From contig NZ_LAXJ01000024.1 of the NCBI RefSeq assembly GCF_001441615.1, positions 1 through 57,501 of the forward strand: a DNA stretch of 57,501 nucleotides, written 5' to 3'. Positions 44,633-52,569 of the stretch are shown piece by piece. The stretch comes from Roseovarius atlanticus. Lineage in GTDB: Bacteria > Pseudomonadota > Alphaproteobacteria > Rhodobacterales > Rhodobacteraceae. The stretch's first letter is position 1; each line of letters starts with the position of its first letter. The notes below the pieces were generated by a model. The model was not told the DNA's origin, did not search any database, and saw only the letters and a program-made list of their open reading frames with translations. Position numbers and translations under genes: made by a program.

Positions 44633-44977
44633 TCATGCTCCGCGCTCCTGCCGTTGCTTCCGGCGATTGTGGCAGGACGTGCAAAGCGGCTGCCAGTTAG
44701 TGCGATCCCAAAACAGGTGCATGTCGCCACGGTGCGGCTTGATGTGATCCACCGTGGTCGCAGGTGCACCACAGCCGGGCCAGGCGCAGTGATCATTCCG
44801 CTTAAGGAACGCATCACGCGCAACGCGCCACTCACGGCCATAGCCACGCTGTGAGGCCGTAGGGCGATTGGCATCGTGCCGGCGATTGCGCTCACGGGTG
44901 CGCGCCACCTGGCAGGCGCAGCGGTGGCCGTTCGGCACTGTCTTGCCGCATATGCAGATATGGAGCGGCTTCGGCAT
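44633..44977 (-). CDS. Phage HNH endonuclease
   Basis: 114 residues. CICGKTVPNGHRCAC near the N-terminus is a probable zinc knuckle. The HNH is TTVDHIKPHRGDMHLFWDRT, followed by NWQPLCTSCHNRRKQ. HNH proteins of this size aid cos cleavage with terminase. Here it lies far from the terminase genes and abuts the tail-chaperone-like gene. Confidence 0.88.
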   Translation of the reverse strand: MPKPLHICICGKTVPNGHRCACQVARTRERNRRHDANRPTASQRGYGREWRVARDAFLKRNDHCAWPGCGAPATTVDHIKPHRGDMHLFWDRTNWQPLCTSCHNRRKQRQERGA

Positions 44978-45603
44978 CAGACGGCCATCCCCTCACGCAT
45001 GACGGCCAGCCCTTGCAGGCTTTGCAGCCCTGCCCTGTCGAACTCGGGATCAAGGCCTTGCTCAACGTTCGCCCGGCGCTGGTCTTCGTTTTGGGCGGTG
45101 TCCGCTTCATCTGCCTCACCGTGAATAGCCTTCAGCTTGGCGACGTGCGCGTTGAAGGCGTCGGTGATCTCTTGCGGCGTGGCATTCCAGGCTGTCTCCG
45201 GGGTCCAGCCAAGCCAGCCGGTTGCGAAGCCGTAAAGCTCTTTGAACAGCTTGCCCCAAGGTGTCGGTTCTGCCGTGCTGGGCTGTGGCTCTACTTCATC
45301 CGGGGGTGCGGGAAAAAACGCGGCTACCAGGCTTAGGCAGGGCACCTGGGCGGCTTGCTGGAAGCTTCTCAGCGATTGCCTGGCCGCGTGGGCGAACAGC
45401 GGGTCACTGGCTTCTTTACAGGCGGCTGCGGTGATCACATGCCAGATCGTGCGCGTATCGAATTCCTCGATCTTGTGCAGCAACGGGGCGAACCCGCCGT
45501 GCAGCCGCTCAAGATGGATTGCAGCCCGCAAAGATGGACGCAGGAACACGGTGTTGCCACCGTATTCCAACGCGATTTCGTCATATGCGAGCTGCGCTTT
45601 CAT
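44977..45603 (-). CDS. Tail assembly chaperone-like protein
   Basis: 208 residues. The C-terminal half contains FKELYGFATGWLGWTPETAW and NATPQEITDAF, close to the LGW-x-P-x-x-x-W-x-A-T-P pattern of siphovirus/GTA tail assembly chaperones. The N-terminal half (YGGNTVFLRPSLRAAIHLER) is like TAC N-terminal parts. It should guide tape-measure folding. Its place directly after the capsid gene is unusual. Confidence 0.7.
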   Translation of the reverse strand: MKAQLAYDEIALEYGGNTVFLRPSLRAAIHLERLHGGFAPLLHKIEEFDTRTIWHVITAAACKEASDPLFAHAARQSLRSFQQAAQVPCLSLVAAFFPAPPDEVEPQPSTAEPTPWGKLFKELYGFATGWLGWTPETAWNATPQEITDAFNAHVAKLKAIHGEADEADTAQNEDQRRANVEQGLDPEFDRAGLQSLQGLAVMREGMAV

Positions 45604-45610
45604 GGTCGGC

Positions 45611-47164
45611 TTAGGCAGCCATCTTCAGCTTGCGGAACGCATCAGGGCGAACCACACCAGCGCCGACGCGGCGGCGGGCGTGATAGCGCATCAGGCCGTT
45701 GGCGCGCTGCGTGTAGGGGTCTGCCAGGACCGCCAGGGACAGGCGGTCATAGATCCGATAGCCACGCTTGAAGTCACCGAAGATGATCGGCTCAGCTTCA
45801 GCGCCGATATCCGGCATGTCTACGGCTTCGACCACCGGGCGGCCGAGGATGGTTTCGGGCTGGCCTGCCTGGTAGGACGGCTGCCACAGGTAGTTGCCGT
45901 GGCCGTCTTTCAGGGTGCGAATTGCAGCCAGGGTCTGGCCGTTCATCACCCAGGCACCGGCGTTCCGGTAGGTGGCAGGCAGCCCATACATGAGCGCGAT
46001 CAGCTCATCAGGTGCGATTTCCGCACCGCTTGCCGCGTCGGTCGCGCCGATGTTCGCATCGACCATGAACCCGGCAGGCTCAAGCGCGGTGTTGCCGCTC
46101 ACGAACGAGACGTTCTCTTTCTGGCCGAAGTCTTCAGCCAGAGCGAGGTTCACTTCGCTCAGGACGTTGGCGCTGTCTTCGGCAAGCTGAAGTGACATAT
46201 CCACGAAGGTCGCGATTTCCTTCACGGCGATCTCTGCCTGGCCGAAGCTCGGCTCACTGCCGGTCCGTGCGTCGGTTTCACCAACCCATGCGGCGTTGGT
46301 AATGCCGGTGCGCTTCGGCAGGATGATGTTTGCCGCGCCGGTCGTGCGCACGTCAGCAATGCCACGGATGGGGCTGTATTCCACCAAGTTGCGGATGAAC
46401 TCGCCGCTCACGTCTTCCGGTGCCAGGATATGGTTCGCGGTGTCACTGGCCGTGGTCAGCGATTTCTTCTCGCCCGTGGACAGGTAATGCGTGAAGGCTT
46501 TGACCTCTTCTGCGCCCATGACAGGGTTTGCAGGGCCGGTGATCTGGGGACGGTTGCCTTTGGCTTCCAGCCGGTCGAGCCGGTCCTTGATTTCGTTGAA
46601 TGCCTTGGCGTCGATCTGCGGCACCTGGGGCGTGTCATTGGCCGGGGTTGCGGCCTTCTGCTCGTGTTCGATTTCCTCGTTTTCCACTGCGGGGTTCTCC
46701 TTGAGGGCTGTGGGGATCGTGGTTGCATCCGATTTGATGGAAGTGATCTGTGCGCCGGGATGCGCAGGAACGGCGACAACAGAAATTTCGTGAAGCTCGG
46801 CGGCTGTGATCGTGCGGCCTTTGGCGTTGCGTTGCGCCTTCTTCGTGACGAAACCGATAGACAGGCCAGAGACGGCTTTGGTGCGGATCATGGCGCGCAC
46901 CTCGCGCGCCCGCTCCACGTCTTCGACCAGCAAGCGGCCTTTGACGGTGAGGCCCTGGTCGGTCTCTTCGATCTGCTCCCAAACGCCGATCACCTGGCCC
47001 TGGTCATGGGCAAAGAGCATCGGCAGCGAACCAGGCGCAGTAAGCGCACCCTTCTCGATCACGTCGCCTACCCGGTCAGGGCTGCCGAACGGCCAGGCTA
47101 CCCCGGTGATCTCGCCTTCATCCGTAACGGCCAGAGCTGCCTTGATCTCTACGCGCTCAGTCAT
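45611..47164 (-). CDS. Fused HK97 prohead protease - major capsid protein
   Basis: 517 residues. Residues 1 to about 150 are an HK97-type prohead protease: His in LPMLFAHDQGQVIG, Ser in VSGLSIGF, and the final HEISVVAVPAHPGAQI. A linker with coiled coil (KAFNEIKDRLDRLEAKG) is the delta-like scaffold. The remainder is the HK97 capsid fold (TGAANIILPKRTG, VGETDARTGSEPSFGQ, MNGQTLAAIRTLKDG, FGDFKRGYRIYDR). The fusion means the protease must cut itself off from the capsid chain. Fused forms are known among HK97-like phages. Confidence 0.92.
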   Translation of the reverse strand: MTERVEIKAALAVTDEGEITGVAWPFGSPDRVGDVIEKGALTAPGSLPMLFAHDQGQVIGVWEQIEETDQGLTVKGRLLVEDVERAREVRAMIRTKAVSGLSIGFVTKKAQRNAKGRTITAAELHEISVVAVPAHPGAQITSIKSDATTIPTALKENPAVENEEIEHEQKAATPANDTPQVPQIDAKAFNEIKDRLDRLEAKGNRPQITGPANPVMGAEEVKAFTHYLSTGEKKSLTTASDTANHILAPEDVSGEFIRNLVEYSPIRGIADVRTTGAANIILPKRTGITNAAWVGETDARTGSEPSFGQAEIAVKEIATFVDMSLQLAEDSANVLSEVNLALAEDFGQKENVSFVSGNTALEPAGFMVDANIGATDAASGAEIAPDELIALMYGLPATYRNAGAWVMNGQTLAAIRTLKDGHGNYLWQPSYQAGQPETILGRPVVEAVDMPDIGAEAEPIIFGDFKRGYRIYDRLSLAVLADPYTQRANGLMRYHARRRVGAGVVRPDAFRKLKMAA

Positions 47165-47490
47165 GCCGCGTCCTCACTCTGAGGTTCGGCTTCGACGGCA
47201 CCACCCCAACGCGCGTCCAGGATATTCAGCGCCAGCGGATACAGGTCATCAATCGCCTGGTTCCGGGCGTAGGTATCGACAAGCTGCGCTGCCCTCTCCG
47301 GGGCGGTGCCGCCACCGATCAGACCCAAGCGGATCACCTCGATCAGATCGGCAAGATTGAACTGCATGTTGACCGCGCGCAGGTAGAACGCGCCGATCCC
47401 AAGCTCGGCCAGGCGCTCAAGCTCTGCGATCATGCTGTCAGTCAGGGCGAAGGTGTATTCACCGTCACCGAAGAACGCCTTGTGCTTCAT
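47161..47490 (-). CDS. Phage tail assembly chaperone (TAC_11/GTA gp10-like)
   Basis: 109 residues. The sequence HKAFFGDGEYTFALTDSMIAEL followed by GIGAFYLRAVN and IEVIRLGLIGGGTAPERAAQLV is the pattern of GTA gp10-like tail chaperones. It overlaps both the portal and the capsid genes by four bases. In related clusters it stands between major tail protein and tape measure, so it is displaced here. Confidence 0.8.
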   Translation of the reverse strand: MKHKAFFGDGEYTFALTDSMIAELERLAELGIGAFYLRAVNMQFNLADLIEVIRLGLIGGGTAPERAAQLVDTYARNQAIDDLYPLALNILDARWGGAVEAEPQSEDAA

Positions 47491-48665
47491 GCGGCAGGAT
47501 CCTTGTCTGTGGATGTGTAGGGGTTGGAAAGCTCATTGCCGCCAGGAAGGGGCGGAAGGTTCTGGGCGGCGCGCACCTCGTTCGCGGTCATCACGCCCAT
47601 GCTGCGATATTGGCCGTAGGCCGTGGCACGGGCTGCGGTGTCGGTGCGCAGCAGATCGTCGGTGACGGCTTCGAAGTATGCGGCCTTGCGTTCTTCTGGG
47701 GTCAGCAGGCAGCGCGCGTAGGCCCAGGCCCAATCGGTCAGCCACGGCTTCAGCGTGATCTGCATGAACTGGCGCGCCATCTCTTCGGTGTTTGACCAGG
47801 TGCCGCGCGACAGCTCGAAGAGCATGGTAGGCGGCACCCGGAAGACGCGCGCAATCTCGCGGATCTGCTCAAGCCGGTTTTCGGCAAACTGAGTGTCGGC
47901 CAGGGTCATGCTCAGGGGCGTGTAGTCCATCCCTTCATCAAGAATGGCGGTGCCGCCTGCCTTGCTGCCGCCATGCGTGGCGAACCAGCTAGAGGCCACT
48001 TTCTTCTTCGCTTCAACGTCCATCACCTTCTGCGCCTTGATGACGCCAGAGGGACGGCCACCATTGGCAAAGATACCGCCGATATGGCTTTCGAAGCTCA
48101 GCGCCAGCGCGATAGCCTCGCGGCCCATCACGATAGGTGAGACGCCACCGATTGCTTCGATGCGCAGCACGTCGCGGAAGGACAGCTGCACCTGCCCTGC
48201 ATTGGTCGTGACGCGGTAGAAGGGTTCGCCGTCCGGTTCCAGGTCACGCTGGACCTTGCCAGGTTCCATGCGGTGCAGCTCGTAGGGCGTGCCGTCATTC
48301 GTGCGGATCACCTGGGCGTGGCCTGCCCCGTGCTGAAGCGCATCAAGAGTCAGGTCACGACGCAGTTCTGCCGCGCTGGTCCATTCGTTCGCTTCATCAT
48401 GGACCAGACGATAGGCCGGGTGGTTCGTCAGCGCGGCCTTGCTGGCGCGATCATGAAGTTTGACCGGCAATGAGCCGATGGTTTCCGAGATAAGCCCAAC
48501 GGCACAAGCCACGGCAGGAACGCGCATCGCTATGCCTGGGCCGATGGAGACGCCGGACGTGGTAGGCAGCACCCCGAACAAGGTCAGGGCGTCGGGGTCC
48601 GCCAGGGTGAGCGCTTTTTCTTCGGCGCTGAAACCGAGGGCTTTCTTGAGCTTGTCGAAGGGCAT
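47487..48665 (-). CDS. Phage portal protein
   Basis: About 392 residues of the HK97-like portal family. The sequence includes PAVACAVGLISETIGSLPVK near the start and NHPAYRLVHDEANEW, and WFATHGGSKAGGTAILDEGM and REIARVFRVPPTMLFELSRG later. It forms the ring for DNA entry at the head vertex. The ATG at 48665 is chosen because family proteins begin there; the extra 34 residues upstream look non-coding. It is the first gene of the structural operon. Confidence 0.92.
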   Translation of the reverse strand: MPFDKLKKALGFSAEEKALTLADPDALTLFGVLPTTSGVSIGPGIAMRVPAVACAVGLISETIGSLPVKLHDRASKAALTNHPAYRLVHDEANEWTSAAELRRDLTLDALQHGAGHAQVIRTNDGTPYELHRMEPGKVQRDLEPDGEPFYRVTTNAGQVQLSFRDVLRIEAIGGVSPIVMGREAIALALSFESHIGGIFANGGRPSGVIKAQKVMDVEAKKKVASSWFATHGGSKAGGTAILDEGMDYTPLSMTLADTQFAENRLEQIREIARVFRVPPTMLFELSRGTWSNTEEMARQFMQITLKPWLTDWAWAYARCLLTPEERKAAYFEAVTDDLLRTDTAARATAYGQYRSMGVMTANEVRAAQNLPPLPGGNELSNPYTSTDKDPAA

Positions 48666-48832
48666 GGGGTCCGCTGCAAAGTGCTGAGTTGTGGCAAAAA
48701 TACCACACCCCTCGGCGCGACGAAAGTAAAAAGTTATACTGTAACAATTTGACCGAAAATCCGACACTGGATTGAAAGCAGAATTCGCAGCGCCTAGTAT
48801 CTGCTAAACGATGCAACCGAGGAGAGGCAGCT

Positions 48833-48982
48833 ATGGGCGCTACCAAAAGGCTTATTGCCGAACAGAAGACTTGTCCGCACTGCGGCGCAGATATGAGCCC
48901 CAATTCGGATGGTGACTTGGAGTGTGACGCCTATCAGGATTGCGAAGCACATTTTGAGGCTGTGCATTCCGAGAGCGACTAG
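48833..48982 (+). CDS. Small zinc-ribbon-like protein
   Basis: 49 residues: TCPHCGADMSPNSDGDLECD and a further Cys in QDCEAHF. The CxxC...C...C layout indicates a single zinc ribbon. A strong GAGGAGAGG ribosome site precedes the ATG. It is a + strand gene between the portal and the PIN-like gene. The role is unknown; it could be a regulator or partner of its neighbour. The open frame is short but well supported. Confidence 0.65.
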   Translation: MGATKRLIAEQKTCPHCGADMSPNSDGDLECDAYQDCEAHFEAVHSESD

Positions 48983-49090
48983 GCTGACAAGAGCGCCGAA
49001 CAGACTCGGAGCTGGTAGTCTGGCAGTTTGTTTGTAGCGTCAATCTTCGCCGGACCTCGACATTGACACCATGACCGCCGGAGACCTCAA

Positions 49091-49690
49091 TTGGCAACGC
49101 AGCTCAAATTCACACTGGATTGGAACTGCGTTATCGAGGTTGAAGAATGTAGGGCCGATGCGCCGACGATAATAGAGTTGGTGGATCATCATCGTGCTGG
49201 TGCCGCAGAAGTCGCTCTTTTGGCTGCGTCCGCTTCAGAAAACGCGAAGTCAAAGCGATTTCCCGGAAACAGCCGCCTGTTCCAAGATAGAATTTCTCTG
49301 CTTGGATGGAGTGATCTACCTCTAGTTCCAATGCCAGCCATCATAGGGCTGAGCTACATCGACTTCTGTTACATTGTTGGAGATGGTGACGACTTTGAGC
49401 GCAAAATGGATGCTCTTTGGCAGGTAATTGCGCCGAATGTTAATAGACATGCAGTTAGCTATCTAAAGGAAGGTGAAAAGCTCACAGACGATGCAATCCA
49501 ATCCGTAGAATTATCGCGGTGGCGAAACACCTGGTGCGATGTCGTATCCGCCTATTCGCATATCGCTGCAGGCAGAGATGTATTCGTCACTAAGAACACA
49601 AAAGACTTCCAGAGAAACGCCCACAAGCTTGCGCGTCTAGGAATGGAGAAAATTTGCAAGCCGAAGGAAGCGCTTGCACTGCTTAGCTGA
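49091..49690 (+). CDS. PIN-like domain protein
   Basis: 199 residues. TLDWNCVIEVEE at the N-terminus gives the first acidic site, and RDVFVTKNTKDFQR with a following LARLGMEKI and KPKEALALL ending is the PIN/VapC-like C-terminus. It therefore may be an RNase. A TTG at 49091 with GGAG upstream is the only fitting start. The codon and base composition are A/T-richer than host genes, like the 33-35 kb cargo. No antitoxin-like gene is directly beside it. Confidence 0.6.
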   Translation: MATQLKFTLDWNCVIEVEECRADAPTIIELVDHHRAGAAEVALLAASASENAKSKRFPGNSRLFQDRISLLGWSDLPLVPMPAIIGLSYIDFCYIVGDGDDFERKMDALWQVIAPNVNRHAVSYLKEGEKLTDDAIQSVELSRWRNTWCDVVSAYSHIAAGRDVFVTKNTKDFQRNAHKLARLGMEKICKPKEALALLS

Positions 49691-49751
49691 GTGCTACGAG
49701 AATTCATCGCTAAGACTGGATAGCACCTGCCACTCGGCACAACTCAAATTT

Positions 49752-49782
49752 GCTATACATTTTGCTATACAAAATGCGATAC
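49752..49782. promoter_or_regulatory. Putative integrase arm-type sites, right
   Basis: GCTATAC at 49752 and 49764, and GCGATAC at 49776, spaced at 12 bp, lie 64 bases inside attR. They match the left trio in sequence, orientation and period. Confidence 0.75.
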
Positions 49783-49845
49783 GTGAAGAATGTTTTTAGA
49801 TTATAATTCAATACCTTACATAAATTCATTCGAATGATCGTCGGA

Positions 49846-49862
49846 CTGAGCCTCCGCCAATT
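49846..49862. repeat. attR core (17-bp direct repeat)
   Basis: Exact second copy of the attL core CTGAGCCTCCGCCAATT. It defines an element of about 18.2 kb from 31664 to 49862. The short flank to 49953 has no gene. Confidence 0.95.
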
Positions 49863-49953
49863 GATCTCCTGCGGACGAGACCTGCATCCCGCCATGTTCG
49901 ATGACCGGATGCGGGGCCGCTTTGCCCATGCTATCAGGCAGCTGATTATACCC

Positions 49954-52266
49954 TCAGAAGATAAAGTCGTTCGCATCCAGATCGTCGAGATTGACGCCAA
50001 CCAACGTGATAGAGTTACCGCCACCGGTGTCGATTTCAACATCAGCCCCCACCTGCGAGGCAGCGCCCGAGGTGCTCGACATCAGGTTCAGATCCGCCAG
50101 CGAGTTGATTGTCGACAAGCCGCTTAGATCAATTTTTTCAAAATCATTCATCGCGTCGAAATCGCCAACGACGTCCGAGCCGTGACCATCCTCGAATACG
50201 AACGTGTCAGCGTTGAAATCACCGAAAATCGTATCGTTGCCAGCGCCCGCGTTGATCGTGTCAAAGCCCGAGTTGCCGCCGATCCGGTCATCACCACCGC
50301 CCGCATTGATCACGTCATTGCCCTGCTGGCCAAAGATGAATGTAGCCGCGTCTCCACCGTCGATCGTGTCGTTACCGGTGCCTCCGAAAAAGCCACCCAA
50401 CCCATCGAAGTCCTGTAGCAGATCGTCGCCATCGCCGCCAAACAGCCGGTCGAAGCCGTTGCCGCCGATCAACGTGTCATTGCCTGCGTCACCATAGAGG
50501 TTGTCGGCCTGATTGCCGCCTCGGATTAGGTCGTTGCCGTCGCCGCCGATCAGCAAATCAAAGCCGACGCCGCCATCGATCGTGTCATTCCCGGCGCCGC
50601 CTTCGACCCCGTCCACCGAAGGGCCAAAGTTGAATCCCGCGTCGATGCTGTCATCGCCGTCACCGCCATATATCCGGTCCGCGCCCGAGCCGCCAAGCAG
50701 CGTATCGTCACCGCCATCGCCATAGATCTGGTCGGCGCCGTCGCCCCCATCGGCAAAGTCATTGTCATCCCCACCGCGCAGCAGGTCGGCTTGTTCACCG
50801 CCCGAGAGGGTATCATTGCCGGCCCCGCCTTCCAGCGTGTCAAAGTTCGAACCGCCGATAAGGCTGTCATCCCCCAGTCCGCCGATCAGGCTGTCGCGTC
50901 CGCCAAGGCCATCGATCGTGTCGTTGCCGCCAAGCCCGTCAATCGTGTCGCCCGCACCGGTGCCGGTCAGTGTGTCTGCAAATTCGGTGGGCATCGTGCC
51001 TACAAGTGCGGCGAGCTGCGCATAGCTGAGCGTGCCATCGGTGAACTCAACGTCCTCGACCGAGGCGTCGATCAAGTCAGTGCCATCGGCGCTGAACACG
51101 ACGAGGCCGGTCCCGCTCGCGCTGCCACGCACCGTGATTGCGGTTTGGGCCGCATTTATCACCGCAATGTCACTGCCGCCGCCTCCCACGATCGTGTCAT
51201 CGCCCAGCCCGCCGGTCAGCGCATCGTTGCCAAGCCCGCCGTCAAGGTGGTTGGACGCCGAATTTCCGATCAGCGTATCGTTGAAGGATCCGGCCTGGGC
51301 ATTCTCGATCACGGCATTGCGACCGATCACCAGTTCGGTGACCCCCGACAAGGTGGAAAACGCGCCTTGCCTCAGATCAATATGCGCGGGACCGTTCAAA
51401 TGCCGGATCATATCGGTGCCGCCGGCATCCCAGATCACGTGAAATCGGTTTTCGCCACGCGCGGTATAGACGTCATCTCCAGTGGCATAGGAGTCATTCG
51501 CGCCCCACCATTCTTGCAGGGCCGCGATATCGAACAGCATCAGTTCGCGGCTTTCCTGATTGCCGACCGCATTGCTGGAATAGGACATGATCGAGTATTG
51601 ATCACTGTCCAACGCTTCGGGCAGGAAGGGACCGTTCGGGTTGTTGCCGCCGATGTCATAATCGCCCGGATGTCGCAGCCCCAGGCTATGCCCGATTTCG
51701 TGCAGGATAAGGTCGAATTCGCGGTCTTGCGACAGGTCGCGCGCCGAATTGAAGATCACGGCCCCGTCCCATTGATCCCCCGAATACTGCCAGCGCCCAC
51801 GCCCGCCATAGACCGCCGCGACATCTGTGTTCAGATCGCCGGCCTGAAAGAACGCGATATCCGCATCGCCACCCGAGGCGATCTCTACGAACTCGACATT
51901 GATGACCCGTTCGAATTCTTCAAGCGCACGCCGAACCGCGGCTTCCTCCGCGGCTGTATAAGCCGAGAATCCGCCTCCCACATTGCTCCACGGGAAATCG
52001 GCGGTCGGGGCGGTTTCAAAGCTATACGTCAGTTGGATCGGGCCAGTCGCAGGCGTGAAGGGCCACGTCGAGTACGAAAAATCGTTGGCCTGCAACACTG
52101 TCTCGAGATAGGCGTCGAATTCGGCGTCGGTAAAGCCGTCGGTCAGATCAGCAGAGGGCTGCGCGTTATTTGCGGCCGGTGCGGGCTGCCCTGCGTCATC
52201 GAGGCCAAGACCCTCATAATCACAGCTGTTTGCATAGGGTCGAAACTCGGCACAAATCTGGCACAT
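49954..52266 (-). CDS. Serralysin-like M10 metalloprotease with RTX repeats
   Basis: 770 residues. Zinc site in ILHEIGHSLGLRHPG (HExxHxxGxxH) with Met-turn YSIMSYSS; the N-terminus carries MCQICAEFRPYANSCDY, a Cys motif frequent in Rhodobacterales M10 proteases. The C-terminal half is a long series of nonapeptide GGxGxDxxx repeats (for example GGAGNDTLSGG) that bind calcium. It ends with an acidic, hydrophobic tail (LDANDFIF) typical of type I secretion signals. No secretion genes are adjacent. It is the first host gene to the right of attR. Confidence 0.93.
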   Translation of the reverse strand: MCQICAEFRPYANSCDYEGLGLDDAGQPAPAANNAQPSADLTDGFTDAEFDAYLETVLQANDFSYSTWPFTPATGPIQLTYSFETAPTADFPWSNVGGGFSAYTAAEEAAVRRALEEFERVINVEFVEIASGGDADIAFFQAGDLNTDVAAVYGGRGRWQYSGDQWDGAVIFNSARDLSQDREFDLILHEIGHSLGLRHPGDYDIGGNNPNGPFLPEALDSDQYSIMSYSSNAVGNQESRELMLFDIAALQEWWGANDSYATGDDVYTARGENRFHVIWDAGGTDMIRHLNGPAHIDLRQGAFSTLSGVTELVIGRNAVIENAQAGSFNDTLIGNSASNHLDGGLGNDALTGGLGDDTIVGGGGSDIAVINAAQTAITVRGSASGTGLVVFSADGTDLIDASVEDVEFTDGTLSYAQLAALVGTMPTEFADTLTGTGAGDTIDGLGGNDTIDGLGGRDSLIGGLGDDSLIGGSNFDTLEGGAGNDTLSGGEQADLLRGGDDNDFADGGDGADQIYGDGGDDTLLGGSGADRIYGGDGDDSIDAGFNFGPSVDGVEGGAGNDTIDGGVGFDLLIGGDGNDLIRGGNQADNLYGDAGNDTLIGGNGFDRLFGGDGDDLLQDFDGLGGFFGGTGNDTIDGGDAATFIFGQQGNDVINAGGGDDRIGGNSGFDTINAGAGNDTIFGDFNADTFVFEDGHGSDVVGDFDAMNDFEKIDLSGLSTINSLADLNLMSSTSGAASQVGADVEIDTGGGNSITLVGVNLDDLDANDFIF

Positions 52267-52569
52267 GGAAAATCCCCAATATTCAATTTGGATTCACGAG
52301 AAGGGTCGCTCTGTCACGTTACGAGGCCCATGCTTTTGGTGCAATTCTTTAAAGGGGTCTGGCAAAACGTGTCTCGGACGTGCCACACAACGCGCTTGGA
52401 CGCACGGTCCATGGGGTTGGTCACGGAAACCCGGTGCAGGCTACGTCCAGCGGCGGCATGTTTAGACGTCGACCGCGGAAAGCAAACGCCGTTTCAAGCC
52501 GTCATGCGTCGGGCATGTGCTTTTTGATGAACCGGCCCGAAAAAGACCGCAGAGACCGGCCGAGGCAGC

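Noticed and set aside
43638..44684. 348-codon minus frame opposite the SRA-HNH gene
   Set aside because: The + strand protein has complete SRA and HNH motifs; the minus frame has none.
37439..48665. Gene transfer agent cluster
   Set aside because: Some proteins resemble GTA parts, but the block sits between att repeats with an integrase, has a scrambled order and lacks the GTA tail-end genes.
50180..51260. Apparent tandem DNA repeats
   Set aside because: They are the coding repeats of the RTX calcium-binding domain, not a separate element; no CRISPR-type array is present in the window.
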